In this document: positions 1-6,141 of the stretch, one piece after another
Numbering within the stretch: the first letter of the stretch is position 1
Layout: every line of letters begins with the position of its first letter
Assembly (NCBI GenBank): GCA_937958375.1
Contig: CALGNY010000242.1
Location: 1 to 7,000, forward strand
Length of the DNA: 7,000 bases
Source of the DNA: an uncultured Bacillaceae bacterium
GTDB taxonomy: Bacteria > Bacillota > Bacilli > Bacillales > Alkalibacillaceae
Direction: 5' to 3'
Program-made: the position numbers and the translations under genes
Notes under the pieces: model-generated
What the model was told of the DNA's origin: nothing
Databases searched by the model: none
The model's input: only the letters and a program-made list of their open reading frames with translations

Positions 1-124
1 TCGCGGAAATAAATGGTCCCAAGTCGGAAAAATATGTGCCCTTCGCCGAAATAAATGGTCCAGCGCAACAATATATGCGCCCATCCCAGCAATAAATGTT
101 CCCGTGGCGGAGAAATATGTACCC
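1..124. repeat. Tandem array of six alternating 20-21 bp imperfect repeats
   Basis: Six units lie head to tail at 1-20, 21-41, 42-61, 62-82, 83-103 and 104-124. Each has a variable GC-rich part, then an AT-rich core, and ends in CC or CCC. Two core types alternate strictly. Odd units carry AATAAATGGTCC or AATAAATGTTCC, and even units carry AATATGTGCCC, ATATATGCGCCC or AAATATGTACCC. A degenerate odd-type core (AAATGGTTACC) recurs at 147-157, out of phase. The period is about two helical turns and there are no unique spacers. The array starts at the window edge, so it probably continues to the left. It lies about 50 bp past the 3' end of the catalase gene. Its function is unknown to me; protein-binding sites, a repeat-derived intergenic element or a 3' RNA element are all possible. 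Confidence 0.8.
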
Positions 125-133
125 ACCACGGGA
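100..133. repeat. Perfect 8-bp inverted repeat flanking the last tandem unit
   Basis: TCCCGTGG at 100-107 is the exact reverse complement of CCACGGGA at 126-133, with an 18-nt loop that contains the core of the last tandem unit. Read in the catalase direction (minus strand) it would form a GC-rich hairpin about 45 nt after the catalase stop codon. It is followed by ACATTTATTG, not a clean U-tract, so it is at best an imperfect terminator or an RNA-stabilising 3' stem. The arms are seen directly; a role at the catalase mRNA 3' end is inference. Confidence 0.45.
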
Positions 134-176
134 TGATATCAGGTTTAAATGGTTACCGCTCGACAGGATTCATGCA

Positions 177-2246
177 TCAGGTTCGGTTCCAGAAGCGTTG
201 TTGGGCGATGGCTGCGATAAAGTCTTCGCCGAAATCTGGGTTCCCGTCCGCAAAGATGACGCCGGCGAGGTTGTTATTTTCCGTTGCTTGCACGTAGGCG
301 CTAGCGCTCGATGCGACGCCGATTGGTTTGTAATGGCGATAGGCTTCGTTGACGAAATGGATGATGTCTTGGTTGAATTTCCCTTGGTTATCTGCAGTGC
401 CACCGACGACGTAGAGTGAATCATAGAGAACCGGATACGTTGTCAAGAAGGTGCGCTCGACTCTCATTCGGGTTCCATCTGAGCCGACGACAGGATTCAG
501 GGTGTCGCTGATGACATCGAAAAAGACCCCATATTTTTCAAATAAATTGGTCACGCGGCGGACTTCATCGGTGTTGAATCCGTCTCCGATCAAAATGCCG
601 ACTTTTTGTGTGTAGGCGTAGTGTGGTGTGTTGGCTTGGCTGATGGCTGGCGAACTTGCTGTGACCGCGACATGATTGCCGGTTGGTGGCCGGACGCCAA
701 TTTCCTCGGCGATTTTCGTTGCCATGCCTTTGTCGACGTTCGCCCACATATCGACGTTTTGCTGCCTGACGGATTCGCTTTTCACAAGTCCTAAGTGGTA
801 GGAGAATGTGTCGACGAGATCTTGTTTTTCAACGGGTGATAAACTGTTCCAAAATAACCGTGCCTGTGAGAAAAAGTCTTCGAATGAATCACTTGGAACT
901 TCACGTGTGACACGGCCTTCAACTTCTTCCGGATAATGGACGAAGCCACCTTCTTCAAAGGAGGACTCTTCCGGCGTATTTCCGGCGAGTGAGTTGTTAT
1001 GATAGTGTACGGAGTCGACGTCCACCCGGTGCCGTTGATAGCTATCCCGCAAATTATAATATCGTTTGGAAATTGGTCGGTTGACTGGGATGTCTTCGAT
1101 GTTCGCAGAGTGTTGTCGGTATAATTCCGTGTCGCGGTAAGCAATTGCCCGGCCTTGCAAAACGGGATCATTGGTGAAGTCGATGCCTGGAACGACGTTG
1201 GCTGGGTCGAATACGGATTGCTCTTCCTCGGCAAAAAAGTTATCGACAAGCCTGTTGAGCGTCATTTTACCGACTTTCTCGACTGGAACGACTTCTTCAG
1301 GCCATAGTTTTGTATCGTCCAGGATATCGAAGTCATAGCTGAATTCATCTTTTTCGTCGATTAATTGAATGCCTAATTCATACTCCGGATAGGCCCCTTT
1401 TTCGATGGCCTCCACAATATCACGTCGGTGGAAATCCGGGTCAATCCCACCGATGATGTTTGCTTCATCCAATAAGAGCGAGTGAACGCCGAGTTTTGGA
1501 ATCCATTTGAACCGGACGAATGTTGATTTGCCTTGATGGTTGATGAAGCGGAATGTATTGATCGGCCAGCCATCCATCATGCGCCAGCTGCGTGGGCGGC
1601 CTCGCATGGACATGAGCCACATGACCATATGGGCGGACTCCTGGTTATTGGCGACGTAATCCCAAAAGTTATCGTGGGCGGTCGTCGCTTGTGGAATGTG
1701 TGTGATCGGATTCGGTTTGGCGGCATGGGTGACGTCCATGAATTTCATTGCATCGGCTAAAATGAACACCGGGAACTGAAGGGCCAGCATGTCATAGTTC
1801 CCTTCCTGCGTGTAAAATTTCGTTGCGAAGCCTCGGATATCCACTGCGGTATCCTTTGAGCCTTTGTTTCCGATGAAAGTAGAGAATCGGACAAAAACCG
1901 GTGTTTTGCATCCAGCCTCTTGCAGGAAGTCAGTCCGGGTGATATGTCTTAACGATTTGTACGTTTCAAATTCTCCATAAACCCCGAAACCTCTTGCATG
2001 CACGACTTTTTCCGGAATGCGCTCTCGGTTAAAATGGGTTTGTTTTTTGTAAAAATGAAAGTCTTGTAAGAGGGTTGGGCCCCGCCTGCCTGCCCGCAAT
2101 GTCTGTCGGTCATTGGAAACACGGACACCGTTCTCATTGGTCATCTTTTTCCCTGGACCTGTATTTTTGACCCGATAGGCGTTCATCTGCTTTTGCTTCG
2201 GATTCTCTTCCCCTGATTTCCCTTTATGATGTCTGTCTTTATCCAC
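177..2246 (-). CDS. katE: Large-subunit (clade 2, KatE/HPII-type) catalase with C-terminal DJ-1/PfpI-like domain; distal Asn absent
   Basis: Cytoplasmic heme enzyme of the family that dismutates hydrogen peroxide. Its 689 residues match large-subunit catalases (B. subtilis KatE is about 690 aa): N-terminal arm, heme barrel from about 35 to 490, and a DJ-1/PfpI-like domain from about 546 to 687 lacking the nucleophilic Cys, as usual in this clade. Numbered from the GTG start, residues correspond to E. coli HPII at a constant offset of 45: His83 (H128), Arg120 (R165), Ser122 (S167), Asp152 (D197), Phe161 (F206), Phe169 (F214), Arg366 (R411) and heme-ligand Tyr370 (Y415) are kept. However, catalytic Asn201 is Leu156 (GNN replaced by ALQ), Val169 is Phe124, and Gln419 is Glu374. 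The start is GTG at 2246, preceded by AAAGGTGA; an in-frame TTG at 2267 would add seven residues but lacks a ribosome binding site. Family membership is certain; catalase activity is not. Divergent from ribokinase; no sigma-B promoter recognised. Confidence 0.9.
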   Translation of the reverse strand: MDKDRHHKGKSGEENPKQKQMNAYRVKNTGPGKKMTNENGVRVSNDRQTLRAGRRGPTLLQDFHFYKKQTHFNRERIPEKVVHARGFGVYGEFETYKSLRHITRTDFLQEAGCKTPVFVRFSTFIGNKGSKDTAVDIRGFATKFYTQEGNYDMLALQFPVFILADAMKFMDVTHAAKPNPITHIPQATTAHDNFWDYVANNQESAHMVMWLMSMRGRPRSWRMMDGWPINTFRFINHQGKSTFVRFKWIPKLGVHSLLLDEANIIGGIDPDFHRRDIVEAIEKGAYPEYELGIQLIDEKDEFSYDFDILDDTKLWPEEVVPVEKVGKMTLNRLVDNFFAEEEQSVFDPANVVPGIDFTNDPVLQGRAIAYRDTELYRQHSANIEDIPVNRPISKRYYNLRDSYQRHRVDVDSVHYHNNSLAGNTPEESSFEEGGFVHYPEEVEGRVTREVPSDSFEDFFSQARLFWNSLSPVEKQDLVDTFSYHLGLVKSESVRQQNVDMWANVDKGMATKIAEEIGVRPPTGNHVAVTASSPAISQANTPHYAYTQKVGILIGDGFNTDEVRRVTNLFEKYGVFFDVISDTLNPVVGSDGTRMRVERTFLTTYPVLYDSLYVVGGTADNQGKFNQDIIHFVNEAYRHYKPIGVASSASAYVQATENNNLAGVIFADGNPDFGEDFIAAIAQQRFWNRT

Positions 2247-2250
2247 AGAA

Positions 2251-2258
2251 TCACCTTT
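2251..2258 (-). promoter_or_regulatory. Ribosome binding site deciding the catalase start
   Basis: On the minus strand AAAGGTGA is followed by TTCT and then GTG at 2246-2244. This matches the 3' end of Bacillales 16S rRNA well. The longer reading from TTG at 2267 would put this sequence inside the gene and has only TTTCAATAA upstream, so the GTG start is preferred. Confidence 0.65.
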
Positions 2259-2347
2259 CTTCCTCAATTATTGAAATCCATTGAAAGCATATGTGCGTTG
2301 GCTTGTCTGTATTCGAGTAAAATTTGCATACATGGAAATTTCATGGA

Positions 2348-2376
2348 TTGTGCTTTTTTGGACCAACTTATATACT
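2348..2376 (+). promoter_or_regulatory. Candidate sigma-A promoter for ribokinase/transporter operon
   Basis: TTGTGC at 2348-2353, a 17-bp spacer, and TATACT at 2371-2376. The -10 matches TATAAT at five of six positions and the -35 keeps the TTG. Transcription would start near 2383, leaving a leader of about 70 nt before the ribokinase ATG. In the rest of the divergent gap (2247-2453) I see no riboswitch, no convincing catalase promoter and no clear PerR, Fur or sigma-B site. Confidence 0.45.
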
Positions 2377-2453
2377 TAATGCAACTGGATTCATAGGTAA
2401 CTAAGTAAACAAACGCATTGGACAAATAGACTCCAGAGTAAGGGGGACCAGCA

Positions 2454-3371
2454 ATGAAGGTGGTCGTCATCGGAAGTATCAATATGGATTTGGTGCTTGG
2501 CGTGAAGGAGATCGTCAAGCCTGGTGAGACGGTATCGAGTTCCTATTATTCCACCAGTTTTGGTGGGAAGGGATCGAATCAGGCGGTGGCTTGTGCGAGA
2601 CTTGGCGCTGAGGTTTCTTTTATCGGCAGTGTTGGCCAGGATGATTTTGGCGAGGCGATTTTGGAAAATTATCGTGAGCTCGGAATCGAGACGCAGGGCA
2701 TCAGTGTGAAGGGGCAGACGGGATTTGCGATCATCCAGGTTAATGATTACGGAGAAAATTCGATCGTGATTGTCCCAGGAGCGAATCATCAAGTTTCGAA
2801 AAAAGATATTGACGAAAATATGGAGTTGATTGAAGAAGCGGATCTTGTTCTTTTGCAGTTGGAAATTCCGCTTGAAACCGTAGAATATGCAGTCAGTGTC
2901 GCAAAGAAATTGGGTAAAAAGGTCGTACTCAACCCGGCGCCGGCACAACAGTTATCTAGTGAACTGCTCAGTCAAATCGATATTTTGACGCCGAATGAGA
3001 TTGAGTTGGCAGAGCTCTCAGGTTTGCCAGTCCATGACTTGGAACATGCGGAAGCGGCTGCGAAATTATTATTGGATGAAGGGGTTGGCCAGGTCGTTGT
3101 GACGCTCGGCCGATTGGGATCGTTACTTGTTCGGGAGGAAGATGATTATTATGTGGAGCCAGCGGAAACCGATGTTGTCGATACGACGGGTGCGGGCGAT
3201 GCCTATAATGCCGGGCTCGTTACGGGTTTGACGTATGGCATGCCGATCCAGCAAGCGATGGAACTTGCGACATTAGTCGCTGGATACACGGTTAGCCGCA
3301 AGGGCGCACAGCCAGCGATCCCACCAATCCAACAATTTATTCACAGGATGCATCATGGCGACGAGAACTAA
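2454..3371 (+). CDS. rbsK: Ribokinase (PfkB family)
   Basis: Cytosolic ATP-dependent sugar kinase that phosphorylates D-ribose at O5 to ribose 5-phosphate. The 305 residues are the usual ribokinase length. Visible motifs: the substrate-binding start GSINMD (7-12), the PfkB signature 1 region GGKGSNQA (37-44), NPAPA (160-164), TPNEIE with the conserved NxxE (181-184), TLG (217-219), and PfkB signature 2 DTTGAGDAYNAG (243-254), with GAGD as anion hole and Asp249 as catalytic base. The SRKGAQPAIP segment near 281-290 resembles the monovalent-cation site region of ribokinases. A strong AGGGGG lies 7 nt before the ATG. No rbs transporter, RbsD or LacI-type regulator is adjacent, so ribose specificity rests on sequence resemblance; another furanose or nucleoside substrate is possible. 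Its end overlaps the next gene by 17 bp, implying translational coupling. Confidence 0.88.
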   Translation: MKVVVIGSINMDLVLGVKEIVKPGETVSSSYYSTSFGGKGSNQAVACARLGAEVSFIGSVGQDDFGEAILENYRELGIETQGISVKGQTGFAIIQVNDYGENSIVIVPGANHQVSKKDIDENMELIEEADLVLLQLEIPLETVEYAVSVAKKLGKKVVLNPAPAQQLSSELLSQIDILTPNEIELAELSGLPVHDLEHAEAAAKLLLDEGVGQVVVTLGRLGSLLVREEDDYYVEPAETDVVDTTGAGDAYNAGLVTGLTYGMPIQQAMELATLVAGYTVSRKGAQPAIPPIQQFIHRMHHGDEN

Positions 3372-4248
3372 TCCGCTTCTGAATGTTTCGCTGCTACTGT
3401 TGTTGAGCTTGCTATGGGGGTCCTCGTTTTTATTTACAAAAATCCTTGTCGAGGACCTTCATCCGGTAAGTCTGGTTTTCTTTCGCTGTTTGTTCGGCCT
3501 CGTCATCTTGGTCCCGATTATTTTGATGAAAAAAATTAAACTGAAGCGAAAAATTGAATTTAAGTTTGTCGCGTCACTTAGTCTGGCAGCAGGGATTCCT
3601 TGGCTGTTGATGGCCTTTTCGCTCGTATCATTACATAGTTCGGTCAGTGGAATTTTGAATTCCTTTACGTCAATTTTTACGTTTGTGCTATCGATCATAT
3701 TTTTGAAGGTTAAACCACTTGCCAATCAAATGGTCAGTCTCGTTCTTGGTGTGTTGGCATTGATCATTTTGTTTTTGGATACGTTACAAGTGGATGCGTT
3801 CGGTTTTTTCAGTGTCGGATTAATGCTCAGCGTAACGATCTGTTATGCGATTAACTCGATCATTACGGGTAAATATTTTCAGGGAATTTCACCGTTCGTA
3901 TTAGGGTTTTACACCCTGTTATTCGGTACACTGATTAACGGCATTCCGACATTCATCTTTCAACCGGATGTATTTGCGACGCTGCTTTCCTGGGAAATCA
4001 TCGGTTCCTTATTTGTGCTCGGATGCCTTAGTTCAGGGCTTGGCTACGTCATTTTTTATCAGTTGATTGAAAACGGTGGACCGGTGTACGCAACGTTTGT
4101 GACGTTTTTGATTCCGTTCGTTTCGGTTGTGTTGGGTGTCGTTGTGTTGAATGAGCCATTTCGGGTGTATATGGTCATTGGCGGCGTGATGATTTTCTTA
4201 TCACTGATTGCGATGAATTGGCATCGGGCGCCGGTTCGGGAGACGTGA
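3355..4248 (+). CDS. EamA/DMT-superfamily transporter (two EamA repeats)
   Basis: Inner-membrane permease of the drug/metabolite transporter superfamily. The 297 residues fit the usual 10-helix, two-repeat design. The first repeat starts with the typical LLWGSSFLFTK stretch (20-29), followed by a helix with FFR (42-44). The second repeat ends with FLIP (251-254) and a membrane-proximal Glu267 in VVVLNEPF, both hallmarks of EamA proteins, then a last hydrophobic helix and a short basic tail. The ATG at 3355 lies inside the end of the ribokinase gene with AGGA 6 nt upstream, so the two are probably one operon. Family members export or import amino acids, metabolites or drugs; the sequence does not reveal the substrate. 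The link to a sugar kinase makes a sugar or nucleoside an attractive but unproven guess. Confidence 0.85.
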   Translation: MATRTNPLLNVSLLLLLSLLWGSSFLFTKILVEDLHPVSLVFFRCLFGLVILVPIILMKKIKLKRKIEFKFVASLSLAAGIPWLLMAFSLVSLHSSVSGILNSFTSIFTFVLSIIFLKVKPLANQMVSLVLGVLALIILFLDTLQVDAFGFFSVGLMLSVTICYAINSIITGKYFQGISPFVLGFYTLLFGTLINGIPTFIFQPDVFATLLSWEIIGSLFVLGCLSSGLGYVIFYQLIENGGPVYATFVTFLIPFVSVVLGVVVLNEPFRVYMVIGGVMIFLSLIAMNWHRAPVRET

Positions 4249-4266
4249 GTCTAGGATGGTAAAGGG

Positions 4267-4295
4267 TTGAGTCACAAACCATATGGGTACATCAT
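4267..4295 (+). promoter_or_regulatory. Weak candidate sigma-A promoter upstream of the small export-like gene
   Basis: TTGAGT (4267-4272), a 17-bp spacer, and CATCAT (4290-4295). Each box matches consensus at four of six positions, and the site lies about 50 nt before the start codon in the 95-bp gap. Such a match can occur by chance; read-through from the upstream operon is equally possible, since I see no terminator in the gap. Confidence 0.22.
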
Positions 4296-4343
4296 TCGCA
4301 AGACACAGAAATTCGTTGAGTTGCAGGAGCAAAGGGGTAGCAT

Positions 4344-4808
4344 ATGGACATTCTACTAAACATCTGGGAATACATTCTCGTATTTATATTAGCCGCGGTG
4401 CCATGGTTGGAGATTGCGTTCATTATCCCGGTGAGCATTTTAGCGGGGATGAATGCGTTTTGGGTTGCTGTCATGGCATTTGCCGGGAACTTATTGACAG
4501 TCTATTTACTGATCATTTTCTTTGATCGGTTGAAGGACTGGTGGATGAAACGAAGAAAGAAGAAGGAATCGACGAACGAAAAAAGGTCGAAATACGAGCG
4601 AGCTGAGCAGCTCTGGCATAAGTACGGGGTGCCTGGGCTGACCATTAGCGGACCGCTCCTGATCGGATCACATATCGCAGCGGCAACAGCGATCCTCCTT
4701 GGAACGTCCCAACACCGTACGTTGTATTGGATGACAATCAGTTTGATTGGCTGGACGCTGGTGTTTACCTTTGGCACGGTGTTCGGAGTCGATCTATTTA
4801 CCAAATAA
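4344..4808 (+). CDS. Small multidrug export-like membrane protein (PF06695/COG2426)
   Basis: Short integral membrane protein of 154 residues. Hydrophobic segments lie at about 8-30, 38-60, 97-120 and 128-150, with a strongly basic hydrophilic loop (about 62-88, including KRRKKK) between the second and third. The N-terminal VPWLEIAFIIPV stretch (19-30) with Glu23 and Pro29, the AGN at 47-49, and the later GPLLIGSHIAAATAILLG (103-120) are characteristic of the family named small multidrug export protein. The family has, to my recollection, been related to the DedA/VTT fold because of such re-entrant-like repeats. Direct evidence for drug export is thin in the family, so the name should be taken as a label. 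AAAGGGG lies 6 nt before the ATG. It is co-directional with its neighbours but separated by about 95 and 112 bp. Confidence 0.8.
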   Translation: MDILLNIWEYILVFILAAVPWLEIAFIIPVSILAGMNAFWVAVMAFAGNLLTVYLLIIFFDRLKDWWMKRRKKKESTNEKRSKYERAEQLWHKYGVPGLTISGPLLIGSHIAAATAILLGTSQHRTLYWMTISLIGWTLVFTFGTVFGVDLFTK

Positions 4809-4851
4809 GATCTTTTTTTAAAAAGAGAATTCTAGTGAATGATGCAGGATT

Positions 4852-4869
4852 TTCGGCGGATTTGCCGAA
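4852..4869. repeat. Small inverted repeat ahead of the opine dehydrogenase-like gene
   Basis: TTCGGC and GCCGAA form perfect 6-bp arms around the loop GGATTT. The pairing can extend imperfectly to GAT/ATC elements outside. It lies about 50 nt upstream of the start codon at 4921, and no T-tract follows on either strand, so it does not look like an intrinsic terminator. It may be an operator or a leader hairpin; no function can be assigned. Confidence 0.3.
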
Positions 4870-4920
4870 TAGAATCATATAGATAGAAGCGTTAGCATGT
4901 TCGGTGAGAGGTGGGAGAAA

Positions 4921-6033
4921 ATGAGTAAGCATGTAACCATAATCGGAACGGATGAAATCGGCTTGGCGGCTGTGGCGGATCTGTCGCAGCGAGGTTTTAC
5001 GGTTACGTTGTATGTTCCTGAAGATGAGCCTCTAGGTGAACGACTGGTTGAGGAACCGACCATTTTCTTTAATGGAGAGCGGGTGGATTTTCACCGAGTG
5101 GAATCAAATTTGGCGGAAGCGCTGCAGGCCTCGTCACTGATTTTTATCACAGCAACGGGTTGGAATGTTGAATCGATCGCACGTCAATGTGCCCCGTTTC
5201 TAACTGACAATCACCGAGTTGTGTTATTTGGTCACGGCGCACTTGCGAGTCTGCGTTTCAAACAAGTGACCGATGAAATGGAGACCGAAGCGGATTACGT
5301 GGTTGGCGAAACGGATTCGCCGCCATATGAGATCGCTTATGATGAGAAAACGGGTGAACTCGAATTGATTTTGCGTTCGAAAAAAATGCTGTTCTCGAGC
5401 TATCCGAAAAGTGATCATCCAATGTTTCTCCGTGAATTGCGGGCCTGTTACCCGAGTATGACGGAGGCAGAAAATATCTGGGAAGTTTTATTGAATAATC
5501 GCTTGCCGGAAACGGTCGTCGTACCGGTACTCAGTAACCTCTCTACAATTGAAATGGAGATTGCACACTTCCAACTTTATCGGGAAGGCATCTCTGAGAC
5601 GGTTGCCCGGCTGATGCAGGAGGTCGATGAAGAGCGGAAAAAGCTGGTTCGCTCCATGGGATTTGAAGATGTGGGGATTGAACGCAGGCTAGTTGAGTCG
5701 GGGCATGTCAAACCACTTGATGAATTAATGGAACAAATGCAGGAAAGCAATGTTTTCAACCAACTGCCGAGAACGAAAGTACATATGATAAATCAATTTA
5801 TGGAAGGGTTGTTATTTGGCGTTGTGCCATGGCTCAGCTTGGCCCGGCTGTTATCCATCGAAACGCCGACCTTGGATTCACTCTTGCAATTATCGTCGGT
5901 TGCACTCGACCGAATGATTGAGCAAGAAGGGCTGACATTGGATAAGGTCGGATTTTTTAAAGGAAATGCAGAAGCGCTGAATCAATCGGTAAAAGAAGAA
6001 AGACATAATCCAGATGAAATCGTATTAAATTAA
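4921..6033 (+). CDS. Opine/octopine dehydrogenase-like protein, atypical active site
   Basis: Cytosolic two-domain protein of 370 residues resembling the NAD/NADP octopine/nopaline dehydrogenase family, whose members reductively join an amino acid and a 2-oxo acid. Residues 4-160 form a Rossmann-like domain. The C-terminal helical domain carries family-like stretches: FQLYREGISETV (217-228), VDEERKKLVRSMG (235-247), GVVPWLSLARL (300-310) and the TPTLDSLLQLSS region (315-326). Two oddities: the nucleotide-binding GxGxxG reads GTDEIG (9-14), and the segment where the catalytic His in an NxxxHxP context is expected reads ETVVVPVLSN (197-206). The usual acidic pair before the G-L-V-P stretch is EG (295-296). 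Binding of NAD(P) is therefore uncertain. The start at 4921 is chosen because GAGGTG lies 7 nt upstream; an in-frame ATG at 4897 has no ribosome binding site. Substrate unknown. Confidence 0.65.
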   Translation: MSKHVTIIGTDEIGLAAVADLSQRGFTVTLYVPEDEPLGERLVEEPTIFFNGERVDFHRVESNLAEALQASSLIFITATGWNVESIARQCAPFLTDNHRVVLFGHGALASLRFKQVTDEMETEADYVVGETDSPPYEIAYDEKTGELELILRSKKMLFSSYPKSDHPMFLRELRACYPSMTEAENIWEVLLNNRLPETVVVPVLSNLSTIEMEIAHFQLYREGISETVARLMQEVDEERKKLVRSMGFEDVGIERRLVESGHVKPLDELMEQMQESNVFNQLPRTKVHMINQFMEGLLFGVVPWLSLARLLSIETPTLDSLLQLSSVALDRMIEQEGLTLDKVGFFKGNAEALNQSVKEERHNPDEIVLN

Positions 6034-6072
6034 ATTGAAGGCCTGAACCAAACGCCTAGTCGAAGTTGCAAC

Positions 6073-6138
6073 ATGCCTATAGGAACTGGCTGCTTTGATG
6101 GTGTTTTTTCAAGCTTTTTTTGTACGGCAGGAGGCTAA
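6073..6138 (+). CDS. Possible 21-codon leader ORF before the adenylyltransferase
   Basis: An ATG at 6073 opens a 21-residue frame (MPIGTGCFDGVFSSFFCTAGG) ending in TAA at 6136-6138, 3 nt before the next gene's ATG. Its last codons contain the AGGAGG of that gene (6129-6134), the arrangement expected of translational coupling or leader-peptide control. Against it, there is no good ribosome binding site upstream, and chance ORFs of this size are common. The surrounding 108-bp gap also holds two adjacent 8-bp palindromes (GTTGCAAC at 6065-6072, CCTATAGG at 6076-6083) and T-runs at 6104-6109 and 6115-6121, without a clear terminator stem. Confidence 0.15.
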   Translation: MPIGTGCFDGVFSSFFCTAGG

Positions 6139-6141
6139 ACG

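Noticed and set aside
1..124. CRISPR array
   Set aside because: Units of 20-21 bp follow one another with no unique spacers, the repeats are imperfect and of two types, and no cas gene is nearby.
55..424. Short open frames on both strands at the left end (for example 96-419 plus, 170-424 minus)
   Set aside because: They lie across the repeat array and the catalase 3' end, have no ribosome binding sites, and their products are low in recognisable features; they are shadows of the catalase.
2264..2286. Possible PerR/Fur-type operator: TCAATTATTGA palindrome and ATTGAAA direct repeats near the catalase start
   Set aside because: The palindrome has only 5-bp arms and does not match the PerR or Fur box beyond AT-richness; it also sits at the upstream TTG, very close to the ribosome binding site.
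2280..2453. Sigma-B promoter for the catalase
   Set aside because: A GTTTAC occurs on the minus strand at about 2405-2410, but no GGGTAT-like -10 follows at 12-15 bp.
2391..2948. 185-codon open frame on the minus strand
   Set aside because: It overlaps the well-supported ribokinase gene in antisense, its product resembles nothing I know, and it appears to be a shadow of the ribokinase codon pattern.
4805..4832. Intrinsic terminator after the small export-like gene (TCTTTTT/AAAAAGA)
   Set aside because: The stem would be almost entirely A-T pairs with a very small loop, and the T-run lies in the stem, not after it.
6041..6121. Rho-independent terminator between the dehydrogenase-like gene and the adenylyltransferase
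   Set aside because: T-runs are present, but the only stems upstream (GCC/GGC, or AAACGCC with GGTGTTT) are short, bulged or have very long loops.
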